64,000 nt of DNA from Membranipora membranacea (GCA_914767715.1 OU612066.1:33516283-33580282); one strand, 5' to 3'. Positions 12,516 to 23,575 are shown, counted from the stretch's first letter. The notes: generated from the letters alone by a model not told the origin. Translations and numbers: made by a program.

Positions 12516-12530
12516 CGCTTCCCCTCGTAC

Positions 12531-13325
12531 TCACCAGAGTGCTGGCATTACCAATTGCAACCACGTTTTAATAGATTTGAGCGATCTTGTCTTTCTTCAG
12601 TACACGAAGGGAGGCAACTCTAAATTAGAATTACAAATAAATAACGCAACAATAAAGTGACATTTAGAAATGTCCTGAGTGCAAGATTTAGAACCATTAC
12701 TAGAAAGTAGAACCAAATTTAAAAGTGGGACGGTTATAGAACAACTATACATACTAATAGTACACAGCATATACTTTAGTATAGGATAGTATCAATTCCA
12801 TTCCTCACAGCATATACTCTCTTAAAGTATATGCAGGACGACAAAATCCGTTCCTCACAATATGAGGCCGGATGAAAAAAAGGAAGGAATGGAATTATAT
12901 CAATTTGTTAAGAAGTAGTATAATAGAATCATAGTATCATAGAATGCTGGTCAACCAACTTTCTAAGACAGCTGAAGTAAATCACTGCACACATGAGCAT
13001 CGTAGAATTGGACTTTGGATAAATATTTAGACACAATACATTTATATATACGCAGTGGTCTAAGTGGACTTTTTTCTTTGTGGGTACTCTACTCTTTGGG
13101 TTGAACATCGTTTTGAGAATATTTTGCAATTTCTAGATCAAATTATGTCGTAATATATATCTGTAATATTATGATTGATATCTGGTCAACAGAGACAACT
13201 TCACACTGTTTTATGAAAACTCTGTTCCAACCAGTTCTGACTCACTCAAAACACAGGATATACGCTGAGTTCCTCTATGTTAAGTTGGGCAATCTTTCAT
13301 TATAGTCGTTTATAAAGGGTAAGAT
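12531..13325. other. Intergenic, no supported gene
   Basis: AT-rich sequence with an imperfect inverted pair at about 12797-12897 (ATTCCATTCCTCAC... against ...GGAAGGAATGGAAT). Nothing else is recognised. Confidence 0.4.
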
Positions 13326-13770
13326 CATAGACTCAATAATAAAGCTAGACAGGACACCAAACACAGCTGAAGTGAGGCACTTAATTGAGGGCGACGTAAT
13401 GTCATTGGAAGGTGTAGAAGCAATGATGCAAACATTGCTTTACTGTCAACAATCCAGGTTTTTTTTTATTAACTTGATCCATTTAAGTCGGATTTTGAGT
13501 CTGAAAAGTGCATAACAATCAGCAGCATCTTGTCATCAACTTGATGGTATTGTTTCCTCAAAGTTCAAAGTGTTAACGACAAACTGCTAAATCTATTTTA
13601 ATTTTTAAACTCAGAATCCAATCAAAATTAATCAAGTTATCAACAAAAAACCTGGTAAATGAGCTGCAAGTCAATGATAACACCAATGCTACTACTCCTT
13701 CCAATGTTGTTATGTCGCCGAGAATTAAATGCCGTAGTGCCTCAATGCTAATGCTCCATATGGTGTCCTA
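13326..13770. mobile_element. Foldback MITE, copy D of the CTAGACAGGACAC family
   Basis: The left arm starts CATAGACTCAATAATAAAGC then CTAGACAGGACACC and GTGAGGCACTTAATT. The right arm carries the complements near 13725-13770 (AATTAAATGCCGTAGTGCC, GGTGTCCTA). The arms also match inside, with TTAACTTGATCC... against ...AATCAAGTTATC. The same phrases recur at 22.3, 36.9 and 39.2 kb, so this is the shortest complete member of a local family. Confidence 0.7.
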
Positions 13771-13944
13771 CAACATGAACGAGATGTGCTTTTCACTATG
13801 AATAATCAGACCACGAGCCAAGAGGTACTACTTGGATATGAAGGTCATTGTAAGCATTGTGTGGTAGATGAAAGTGAGCAGGCAACTCAGCACAGATATG
13901 GGTAAATTGTTGTGATGATGAAGGGAGAGAGTTGGTACTGAGCC

Positions 13945-14057
13945 AGTCTATTACAGGTTAGGTACAGGTGTACTGATAAGATGTCAGTGACGATTCAGGT
14001 ACAGGTGTACTGATAAGATGTCAATGACCATTCAGGTACAGGTCTACCGATAAGATT
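13945..14057. repeat. 37-bp tandem repeat, about 3 copies
   Basis: The unit reads TTCAGGTACAGGTGTACTGA then TAAGATGTCAATGACCA. Two near-perfect copies are followed by a degenerate third, a short way upstream of the M15 peptidase gene. Confidence 0.85.
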
Positions 14058-14172
14058 ATATAACACTTTTGTTTAGTTAACGGCAGATTTTTTCTCACAT
14101 GTCATTATATCTCATAAGTCAAGGTTAACCATCAAAGCTCTTACTCTTATGTGAAGTCACACGTTGGAAAGA

Positions 14173-15541
14173 ATGGCTGAAATGCTAGCTCTCAGCTTGT
14201 TCGTCCTTGGGGTAAGTGTTACCGGCAGTAACGGTAATTACCATTTTGTATTTCTTTCAGCTTCTAGTGTTTTCAAGGTGTCTCTTCGAGCTAAATCATT
14301 TTTTTAGCTTTTTAGCCTATAGCAGACTGGAATGAATTGATTTTTCCCAAAAAGATTTCTTCTAAAATTATTTTGGAGAGCCCCTGGAGACTGCCGATTT
14401 GACGTAGAAAGATGAATGTTATTTCGATTAAAATACGAATAAATTGTCTATCATTGCAGGTGCCTGTCCATTTGTCAACTATAAGTACAGTGGTACCCAG
14501 TTCAGTGATGCTTACCGCAGGTCATCATATGCAGAGGTTCATCCAGACTTTGTTAAATACATGAATGACATGAACTCATACGCCTCTACATGTGGAGTGC
14601 AGGTAAGGGATGATTTTAGATTTGATTTTGTTTTGATTGAAATTAACTGTATCTCTTTCTGTTGACGAAGATGAATGTCATTCCTTGAAATATGACACAA
14701 TGGCCTATATATGGTAGATACAAGGATGCTTAGTATTGTGTATGCTCTAGCAATATAGACACAATTTTTATTATAAAAAAAAAGTTGACTGCGTTATTAA
14801 ATAGGTCAGCATAATTGATTCTCAACGGTCGCTATCTCATGTGCTGAAAAATATTGCAACGGTGTCAGAAATATGTGATAACACTATTTTTTAACCGTTT
14901 CTGTAGAAGATATTGCAACGGTCACGATAATTAAAGTGACATATGTATTCAGATCAAGGTGACAAGTCTTTTCAGAAGAGCTGCAGTAACAGGGAATCAG
15001 TGGAATGCTAGCAAGAGTTGTCACATGATCAGACACCCACTAGACATGAATCTTCAGACAGTGAGTGACATTGTTTCCCACTTATATGATAGTTGGTAAT
15101 AATTGAGTTTGGTCAGAACTCAACTGCTATCATCAATTTGAATTTTATTAGAGCCATTTTGCCATGGAGCCAAATGTCTTCTATTTGAATGTTATCTTAT
15201 TTTCATATCTGTGATTGCAAACCTTCCATAGAATTAAAAAATATTGTCATAATTAAATTGCAATCATGTAAAAAAGGGCTGAGAGATTTTACTACTACTA
15301 GTTACCAAGTACTTGATTCGTTTTCCAGTCTAAGGGATTCTGTAATGGCGACTGCCTGAATAAGTACTCTAGATACAGTGGCCCTGATTCTGCAATCAAC
15401 TGTTTTCTGAAGAAGATTCGATATGAACACCCAAAACTACACTGGGGTATCGACTTCAATGACCCAGTTCATATCGATGACAGGCTTTGCACCAATGGCG
15501 CCGCATGGGACAGAATATTCACCTCACTGTCTGGGTGTTAG
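14173..15541 (+). CDS. Secreted M15-like zinc metallopeptidase
   Basis: Three coding exons are clear: 14460-14602, 14953-15060 and 15329-15541 (TAG at 15539-15541), all with GT/AG borders and matching phases. They encode about 155 residues. The second exon has VTSLFRRAAVTGNQWNASKS and then CHMIRHPLDMN, the third CNGDC, LHWGIDFNDPVHIDD. This is the layout of M15 peptidases: S-x-H-x-x-G-x-A-x-D with zinc ligands His and Asp, then D-P-x-H with the third His. The Gly and Ala of the first motif are Arg and Pro here, while the ligands remain. M15 enzymes cut D-amino-acid bonds in bacterial cell walls; an animal copy suggests an antibacterial or digestive role (inference). An upstream exon at 14173-14211 encodes MAEMLALSLFVLG, a signal-peptide start with a good donor, but it joins one base out of phase with the next exon, so the first exon is uncertain. 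Cysteines suggest an extracellular protein. Polyadenylation signals AATAAA lie at about 15628-15641. Confidence 0.75.
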
Positions 15542-15649
15542 AGCTTCCCACTATATATGCGGGATTCAAAAACTTTTTTCTTGTTGATGAAAGTTTTTTG
15601 CCCACATTGTATGAATATGGAAATGGAAATAAACAAATAAAGGGTACTG

Positions 15650-17100
15650 TGATGATTTTGGTATTGTTTTGACCTGTTCCAGTTTATTTTTTCTTATTTC
15701 TCAGTTACCTATTTGTCATGAAGACTTCACTGAGGGTGCAAACTCGCTCTAATAATGATTCCCCTTCCAATCAGATAAATGGAGTTTACATTTAGAAACA
15801 GGACTATAACCAATTGGGCTGTAGCTAATATTGCTGTATCAAGACAATGAACCCTTAGATTGTGGTATTGGCAATGGGTCTTGTCCTTCCAATATATTGT
15901 CCAGCTGTAATTCATTATCAGTTATTATTACCGTATGCAGACCCATGCGAGAGATAAGATGGACTGACCTACCAGGGACCTAGCCTGGGTATGATATTAG
16001 GTGTCATTTTTGCTCAACATAATTTTTGGATGTCTGATAAAGGGACTTGAATTTTGTCGTAGTTTAAACCCTTATCAATTGTCCAAGTCTTCCTGCTAGG
16101 CCATCTCTTTTTTCGGAGTTATCATTCCTTAAAATGTGGCATGACAACTTCTTTTGCTAAACAGTCCTGTTCGATTCATCAGTTATTTACTTTTAGGAAA
16201 TAGGAAATGTTACACAGTCAAAACGTAGATTAGACAAAGTAATTAGACATGGACATGGGCATCTTAGTTTCCTTTGCATCAACAGAATTGATGGAGTTGA
16301 AAAAAAATTCAAATAAAAGAAACTGCATAGGATTTCTGTGTTTACATCAATACATACATACATACTATACAGAGCTGAACAACTCCATTGATGGAAGTCT
16401 CTGTGAAAGATTCGATTCCAATTGAGAAAACCTAGAGCATGTATATTTTTCAAAACTACAGCCCTAGGCCAGTAGGACATAACAGTTATGCCTATTGAGC
16501 TTTGAGTACATATATTCTCCCCTATCTCCACAGAACAGGGTGGAGATAGGTTAGGATAATATGTTCTCAAAGCTCAATAGCCATATATATTATATCAATT
16601 TGTTCTGCTGATCAAGTCATAAATGACACATAAGACCATGCATAAAACAAATATCATAATGCATCAGATGAATTTGTTAAAAACATTGTTTAAGAGGAGG
16701 GCAGTTCTATCAACGGATCGATAATCTTTAATAGGAAAAGGCTGGCATGGGTAAACTTCACTTGATAAAACTCTAGCTACAAACAGAAATATAAGAGCTG
16801 GAGATGTACATTTAGTTCATCATGTTTGGTCAGCGATGATCAAGTCCCGTGATCTTCCTCATCATGGAGCATTATTCTAGTACAATACTTCTGGTGTCTC
16901 TCCAGTCTCTATTTACACCTATCTGCAATATATGGATACCAACAAGGGGCAGCGTATGTAAGGACAGATAAAACCCATGCTCAGTAGAATAGAGCAAGGG
17001 CAAAAGGGTCAACACCTGATTGTTTTATCTTATAATAGCATGGGTTGTCGATTTTGTCTTTTAAATGAGATTATCAATGTGACATTAGGATTAGGGAGTC
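15650..17100. other. Intergenic, no supported gene
   Basis: AT-rich DNA downstream of the M15 gene. The only clear structure is the hairpin at 16492-16581, listed separately. The 125-codon minus-strand frame at 16193-16570 overlaps the hairpin and shows no domain. Confidence 0.4.
16492..16581. repeat. 90-bp imperfect palindrome
   Basis: CTATTGAGCTTTGAG starts the left arm and CTCAAAGCTCAATAG ends the right arm. Between them CCTATCTCCAC pairs with GTGGAGATAGG around the loop AGAACAGG. A long hairpin could form in RNA or single-stranded DNA. It may be a very short MITE. Confidence 0.8.
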
Positions 17101-17104
17101 AGGA

Positions 17105-17345
17105 GTAGTCTAATGGTTAAGGGTACGGGCTTGTGATCTTTGAGGTCCCCGGTCCAATTCCCGGCGCCGGCAGTCATTTTTGATTTGGTACTGGCGCACC
17201 ATCCATCCTAGCCAGATCCTTGCAGAACGGGACTAAAAATACCGGAGGTACACTGTGAGTTTGCACACCCAACATGCAGAAAAAAGAACCCCCTCTGTCC
17301 CTATACCCATGCCCATGTGGATTGTAGCAATAGTTAACATACATT
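17105..17345 (+). mobile_element. tRNA-derived SINE-like unit
   Basis: The head has a box A-like TAGTCTAATGGTTA and a box B-like GGTCCAATTCC, spaced as in a tRNA, with TTGTGAT at the anticodon position (as in tRNA-His, GTG). The 5' acceptor strand does not pair with the 3' GCCGGCA, so it is not a working tRNA. An unrelated body of about 180 bases follows. Boundaries are approximate. Confidence 0.55.
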
Positions 17346-17820
17346 GATTTTGATAAATATACATATATATATAAGATTTTTTAATTCATCATCAATCCTG
17401 CCTGTGAAGTTTATATTAAACATTTGTTTATTGGATCAGTTTTGTATAAATCATGTTTTTTGAGAATATGCAGTTCTCTGTTTCACCAAAATCTATCATG
17501 ATAATCAAAGATTTACATTTCACATAATCCAGTAACAATTGCCACATGAATTTCCTTGATGCTGTGCAAATGTGTAAAATTATGTCAGAGTTGCCAGAGC
17601 TTTTAGGAAGGCTCGACGACTCTGAATTTGGAAATTTGATGGGATACTTGATACTTTGTTTAGGATTGATTTCAGTCTGAAAGATAAATTTAGAAAATTC
17701 GATTACAAGTTGAATTTTTATCTGTATTAGTTACTGACAAATAATGCTTTGGATCAGCTCATAAAAAGAGAAAATCCAGAACCTTATCGAAACATCTGAT
17801 AAGAAGATTAAGCTCACAGA

Positions 17821-18195
17821 AAAATGGGGCTCCCAACGCATTTTACTGAAGATTGAAGATTGAGTGTTTCAAAGTTGAAAAAAAGATTTGGTCAGTTTAA
17901 ATAAAAAATCAATAAAATATTTTAGACTTGAATTCAGTCATACAATTTGGAGTTAGCTACCCAAGTTAAGTGTTTTGGACCAACAACTCCAAACAATAAC
18001 AACGTTTAACCAGGGGGTTTGGGACCAAACTCCCTGCTTAAATTGATTAGCCAATCAAAACAAAACCAATACTCAAGCACATGAGTCATTCTAAGCAGAA
18101 GAATTTATTCCGAAGATTAGAGTTTTAAAATTGAAGATTGCTCTATTTTCTCTGAAGAAATTGAAGACAGCGTTGTGTGCAGGGAGCCCCAAAAT
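17821..18195. mobile_element. 365-bp element with GGGGCTCCC ends
   Basis: GGGGCTCCC begins at 17826 and GGGAGCCCC ends at 18190. The 5-bp direct repeat AAAAT lies directly outside on both sides, a likely target duplication. Subterminal phrases (TTGAAGATTG) recur inverted near the right end. The left 150 bases recur at 22514-22670, so the element is repeated locally. Confidence 0.65.
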
Positions 18196-18561
18196 TCTTT
18201 TATGCTGTTAAACGAATTCCATTCGGAGAGTGAGGGAATTTACAGTAACTTTTGTGGTGAATGCAGATTAATAGCAGTGAAGGAGATGTAATGTTTTACT
18301 ATCATGTTAAGCAAAAAAGTCATAATTGTATAAATATTTAATGATAAAGTTTAAGTAATAAAGTATTAAACAAAGTTTAAAAGAAAAATTAGAATTGACA
18401 TGGATCTGGTAATAAATATTAAAACCACTGATATATATCAATAATTAAAACATAATGCTCTTTAACTGTATTTTGTGGCTTCCTTATCCTCTACTGTTCT
18501 GTTAACGATAAAGAACAGAATGTCGCAATTGCTCTGTGAGCTGAGCATTGAAGGTGGGGAT
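18196..18561. other. AT-rich 3' flank of the minus-strand TPR gene
   Basis: No coding segment is seen. By position it would hold the 3' UTR of the TPR gene or pseudogene on the minus strand. Confidence 0.35.
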
Positions 18562-21510
18562 TTATCCACATTTCTTGTTTCGTAGACCGAGTATGCAGAG
18601 AGCTGACTGAATTTTAGGGATGTTTGGATGACACGGATCTATATTGTGGTACATTCCACATGCCTGTACCAGACTCTGTTTTGTTTGACCAAACATTCGC
18701 ATGGAGAGGTACAAGTAACCTATATCAGTCAATGTTTTAGCAATATCTAAACTGTCATGCTCTTTTGATAAGACTTTGTAAGAATGGAGTGCTTCCTTTA
18801 GGGTCTTTTCAGCTTCATCATATTGCTGCAATTTGCAGCAGGTACGCCCCAGGCAAAACTGACTATCAGCCACTTCTAGTCCGGAGGTAGGTAGTAACTT
18901 GTTTGTGCTATATATTTCTAACGCCTGGCTGTAGCACTCCTTAGCCTTAGATGGCTGTAGCATAGTTATGCCCTGATAATGGAGGATACTAGCCGTCATC
19001 CTGTTGTTGTCAGACCCAGATAGTTCTTTATGTGTATATAATGCCTGCTCATAACAAGCCTGCGCTTGCTATAATCTCCTCTTCTTACAAAGACGTCCCC
19101 AAGAGCTCTGTGAGGATCTGCTACAACTGCATTCAGTCTGTGGCGGCCTGGTAAAATCTTGTTGTATATTGACAATGACAGGGAAAAAGCCTCTTCGGCT
19201 TTATAGTACTGAAGGCTATCCTTGTATGTCTCTCCAAGATAGTACAGAGTTTTTGCTAACTCGGGAGAGTCCTGGTCAGCCACAAGCATGTTATATCTAG
19301 CTAGTGCCATCATGAAATATTTTTCGGCCTCGCTGTGTTGGTTAATCAAGGAATTAGCACGGCCTAGATCATTCAAAGTATTAGCCACTGCTAAACCCCC
19401 ATCACCATTAGCTCTCTTCCGGTTAATGGCTAGCGCCTGTTCATAATGATCGACAGCTTTTCCGAATTGTTCTGCCTTGGTATACAGTAAACCTAAGGTT
19501 TGCAAACAGTTAGCTGCTTGCTGCGCAGCCGCATTCACTCCGTACATGACTTTACCTTGTGCCTTTGTGAGATATGATTCAGCTAAACTGAATCTTCCCT
19601 GCAACATGTAAACCTCTCCTAGCTCTCTTAGGCAGCTAATGAAAATATCAGATGAGCATTGGATCATGTTTAGTCGCTCTTCTGGGGTCAAGGCATTGGT
19701 CAAGTCAACACTTTTGTCTCGGCCATATCTCTCATTAGAGGAATGTAATGATTGTATAAAGTGACACTCTGCCTGCTCTAGTTCCCCCATAGCATTATAT
19801 GCTTGCCCAAGAAAAAAAGCACTCCTATCGCAGCGCTTAGCTTCTATGATCCCAGTGAGTATGTTGATTGCATCTCTGTATTTCTCAAGGAGATAATAAC
19901 AGACGACAATCGCTTGGCGGTTATCAAAGATCCCATCAAAAGGTCTTTGTTCAAATATGGTGAGTGCTGCTCTGTACTGCCCACAGTGCTACAGGACATC
20001 GGCTATTACTATGCGAACAAATTTTCGCTGTCCATGTACTGCTGCAAATGGATTATGGCAAATCTGAGGAAATTTGATTTTTAGTTTGAAAAAAGGCCTG
20101 TGGATATTTACCACTGAAAAACAGTGAGAGCACTATTGTTATCCCGCCATATGTGCCCTCCGAGTCTGTATACCCCTCGACTTTTAATGGTATGAGTGTA
20201 GTACAAATTTGTGAATACAGGGCCTCAGGTATGGACCATATACGCGGTACAGAGTTTTCAGTGTTTAGGTTGTCTGTTAGGTCTGTTACAGTCTTTTGAT
20301 AAGCGACAGACATTCTGTCATCATGGGAATCATAGTAAAGATATGCTGACGGATGTAGGTTGCTGAAGCTAAAAGGAATTTTTGCCCTTTTAGTAAACTC
20401 CATGTCATATTCCCATCAACTATTGATAATCCAGTTATATTCTCTAACCATGCTATATGGCCTTTCAATTCCTCCAATGAAGTCCAGGATGATTGATAGA
20501 GACATCCATACATAAGACACATGTCCATCAAAACTATCGATGGATATCTGTACAAATCTTTTTTGACATCTATTACAAAGCCACTATCAAATAAGTTAAA
20601 ATATGGAACAAAGTAGTACTTTTTCAGATCTTCTTGTAACATTTTCACATTTGCCATCGATCTTTGAGGTGGAGTTGGTACTTGTATCATTTTTTGAAAA
20701 CTTTCCAACAGTTTATTGCGGCCGCCAGTAAAATAGTTGTATATTTCTTGAGTGTATGAAAGCATAGCAGTCAAGTCACCTCTCATAGAGTCTTCACCAG
20801 GATTATCAAGGATTCTTCTGTACCTGTCTGCCAGCCTTTCTGAAGAAACTATAAAGTGATCGTTCTGAACAGAGTTTCTTCATGTTGGGATGTTTCCTGC
20901 CCCCTTTGATAGATCATCAATCTTAAATCCGTTCTTGGCTTTATCTTCAAACCAGTCATCGATCTCATGTAAGAGAGTTTTGTTTCTCCTAGGTTTCCAA
21001 TTAAGAAATATGATGGGATTGATAACCTAACGAAATAGTCCAAAGTGGTGGGATCTTCTTTCTGAATCAAGAATAAATATTCCAGATCTGAATATGGAGT
21101 TGCCTCACCACGAGCTTATGATCCAATGGCCACCGCTGTGAAGTCACAAGGTGGCATACCCGAGTCACCTTTGAGCATGGCAATACTCGAATCGATAATC
21201 ATTCCAGCGAAATCTCTCATGTCCCTAAAGCAATCAAGTCAGATTGTTTTCATCGCTGCATAGAACCCTTGAAGCGTCTGCGTCAATACTTTCATCATTG
21301 AATTGACTTACCAAACCTCTTGGATATGCATTCGCTTGTTTGTATTTCTCTCATTGATTGCAGTCTTTGCTGCAGTTCCAAAGTCAAATTTCTATGCTGT
21401 TTGTAGCTGAATGTACATGTAGCACCCCAGAATCTTTACTGCAGCATGAAAGCTTTCTTCCTAGATAGCTCATCATCAGGTTTTCTTGCAATAGCTGAGT
21501 TATACAGTGC
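18562..21510 (-). pseudogene. Nucleotidyltransferase-like (DUF294/GlnD N-terminal type) plus TPR protein, broken
   Basis: Read on the minus strand. An N-terminal helical part lies at about 21510-21240 (KPDDELSRKKAFMLQ; LTLELQQRLQSMREIQ). A nucleotidyltransferase core follows (MIIDSSIAML; PCDFTAVAIGS, stop, ARGEATPYSDLEY at about 21225-21070), with the GS...D-x-E signature of the GlnD-type fold. A middle region runs from 20786 to 20053. TPR units from about 19980 to 18565 repeat phrases such as LGLLYTKAEQFGKAVDHYEQALAI and end LGLRNKKCG at TAG/TAA 18562. Breaks: TAA at 21118-21116 inside the signature, TAG at 19991-19989, and frame changes near 21400, 20970, 20405 and 19060. TPRs bind proteins; the N-terminal part may transfer nucleotides (inference). 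No introns with good sites are obvious in the 3-kb body, so a retrocopy or a low-accuracy assembly are both possible. Confidence 0.7.
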
Positions 21511-21782
21511 ATGTGCCTGTGTAAACCAACAGTCAGGTGATCAATATTAAATCAAGTACATATCTACTAATTTTACTAATATTCTAAGCTCTGATTTTAG
21601 AACAAGACAATGAAGAAATCTATGTCAATGAGTAAAATTTGAGGAAATCGAAAACTGCATCACAAATAGATATTGCATGTTATAATTTCAAATTTGTAGT
21701 TTACCAGTCTGAGAATATAAAAAAAAACACAATATATGGGTAATGACAATAGACTTAAAGTGCAAAGACGAGTAAGTAAGTC

Positions 21783-22325
21783 CCAGTCAATGTAAAGCGA
21801 TCACCCAGCCATATAAAATTCAAATGGGGTTAGCAGCATTCAAATCTGTCCTGCTTTTCCGAAAATGAGAGGAGCAGTAGTGAATTTTTTTTAATGAGAA
21901 TCGGATGTGCTAAAGCAGAATTGTGTGATACACTTGCCCAATAAAGTTTTATCCCAAAAATCGCATCGGAAAGTGGTGAAAATACATCAAAATTACCCAG
22001 TTCCAATGATTTCAAATTATACGGGCTCTTATTGGTCAATTTTGACGTTTATGATTGATGTTTTAGAGGTTGCCTAGATGCCGATGTAATTGAAATTGAC
22101 TGGTGTAATAAAATCCTTTAATCCCAGGTGTGATGAGCCAACATAACAAAAGCTATATCATTCGCTGCTATTCAACTTTATTTATGGGTGTCTGCAAATC
22201 AAAATTTATTAGAAAACACTTGACTTGAAAAATATCAAGTGCTTGACATGTAAAACCCAAATGCAAATTCTAATTACACTGACCCAATGGTCTTGCCTGT
22301 CACTACATATGAGTAAACCCCGTGC
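21783..22325. repeat. Dispersed repeat L, copy 1
   Basis: It starts CCAGTCAATGTAAAGCGATC and ends near CCCCGTGCACC. It matches copy 2 at 22983-23575 in the same direction over about 550 bases with many small differences. No coding character is seen. The shared features are AGCAGCATTCAAAT and ATGGTCTTGCCTGTCACT. Confidence 0.8.
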
Positions 22326-22680
22326 ACCGATGCTGCAAGCTGCTAAATCTAATTGTAATTTTCAAACTCAAAATATGATAAAAATTGATTGAGTCATCTA
22401 TAAAAAAACATGGATTGTGGACAGTAAATCGATGATAGCATCATTTCTTCTACACTTTCCAATGTCGTTACGTTGCCCACAATTAAATGCCTCTGCGCCT
22501 CAATACTAATGGGGCTCCCCGTGTATTTTACTGAAGATTGAAGATTGAGTGTTTTAAAGTTGAAGAAAGATTTGAATGAAAAATCAATAGAAGATTTCCC
22601 CATTTCAAGTAGACTGGATTCAGTCCACCAACTTGGAGTTATCTACTCAAGTTGGGTTTGTTGCTTTACATGTCTATCCA
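22326..22680. mobile_element. Half of a CTAGACAGGACAC-family foldback, plus a GGGGCTCCC-end copy
   Basis: At 22335-22507 the sequence matches the right arm of copy D (GCTGCTAAATCTA..., AATTAAATGCC...GCCTCAATACTAAT). At 22508 it switches to GGGGCTCCC and the left part of the 17826 element (TTTTACTGAAGATTGAAGAT). The second element appears to have inserted into the first. Both are partial. Confidence 0.6.
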
Positions 22681-22982
22681 TTCAATAATCTATAATTAGA
22701 CTGCATGAGAAGTGGAGTAGCGTCAACAAAAAAACAGTGGCTGGAAGTTTTAAATACTCTCAGTATCAATATATGCAGATGTTGACAAATATAGTTCAAG
22801 TGGATATCCTGTTTTGTGTGTCGGGCTAGCAACATACAAAGGTTTCAGCGATGGTCAATGCCCGGTAATCAGAGAAAGTCATATTTGAGGTAGCCTACAA
22901 TGATTGAAATTATAAAGAAAGTAAAGAACTTGAATGATTCAATTCCGCATGTCGTTAAAGTGCCTCGACCGGTATATAAGGG

Positions 22983-23575
22983 CCAGTCAATGTAAAGCGA
23001 TCACCCAGCCATATCAAATTCAAATGGGGTTAGCAGCATTCAAATTCCTCCTGCTTTTTCGGAATTAAGAGGAGAAGCAGTGAATTATTTTTAATGGGAA
23101 TCAGACAAGCTGATGCGGAATTGTGTGATACACATGCCCAATAAATTTTCATTCCAATAATGGCATTGGAAAGTGGTGAAAATATGACTAATGTCATACG
23201 AAATTGCCCAGTTCCGATGATTTCAAATCATCCGCTTCAAAATATACGAGCTCTTATTGGTCAATTTTGACGTTATGATTTATGGTTTTAGAGGTTGCCT
23301 AGATACCGTTGTCAAGATTGAAATTGACCGTTGTAATTAAACCCTATAATCCCAAGTGTGATGAGCCAACACAACAATAGCTATATCATAGCTTCTATTC
23401 AACTTTATTTATCGGTGTCTGCGAATCACAATTTCTTATATAACACACTTGACCACTTGAGAACGCACCGTGGACTGGCTGTTAGAGGCGGAGACCAAGG
23501 CCATTCTCCGCCTCTAATTACATTGATCAGCCAATGGTCTTGCCTGTCACTTCACATGATTAATCCCCGTGCACC
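22983..23575. repeat. Dispersed repeat L, copy 2
   Basis: A direct copy of 21783-22325. It has a private inverted pair near 23485-23515 (GAGGCGGAG ... CTCCGCCTC). A plus-strand open frame of 85 codons across it is not conserved in copy 1. Confidence 0.8.

Larger units (their letters stand above)
6641..12522. mobile_element. Foldback-like 5.88-kb element with minisatellite inverted ends
   Basis: Both ends carry the same sequence in opposite orientation: GCGACAACTTGGCCCGAGCC from 6647, and its complement GGCTCGGGCCAAGTTGTCGC ending at about 12516. Just outside lies an exact 8-bp direct repeat CCTCGTAC (6633-6640 and 12523-12530), a likely target duplication. Inside the ends are arrays of about 20-bp units: ACTTGGCCCCAATTAGTAAA on the left (6648-7047) and GGGGCCAAGTTTTACTAATT on the right (11222-12515). 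Inverted ends made of tandem repeats are the hallmark of foldback elements such as FB or Galileo. An 8-bp duplication fits the P or hAT groups. No transposase is recognisable; the centre instead holds a LINE (about 7500-10833). Left and right arrays differ in length (about 400 and 1300 bp), as expected for unequal array turnover. Confidence 0.75.

Noticed and set aside
6641-12522. CRISPR-like array, because of short regular repeats
   Set aside because: Units are continuous degenerate tandem repeats without unique spacers, arranged as inverted ends in animal DNA.
11279-12623. Many open frames of 62-116 codons rich in GPSFTNWGQV across the right minisatellite
   Set aside because: They follow the 20-bp unit through three frames and carry no independent signal; artefacts of the repeat.
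17105-17175. Functional tRNA-His
   Set aside because: Box A, box B and a GTG anticodon position are present, but the 5' acceptor strand does not pair with the 3' strand and a SINE-like body follows.
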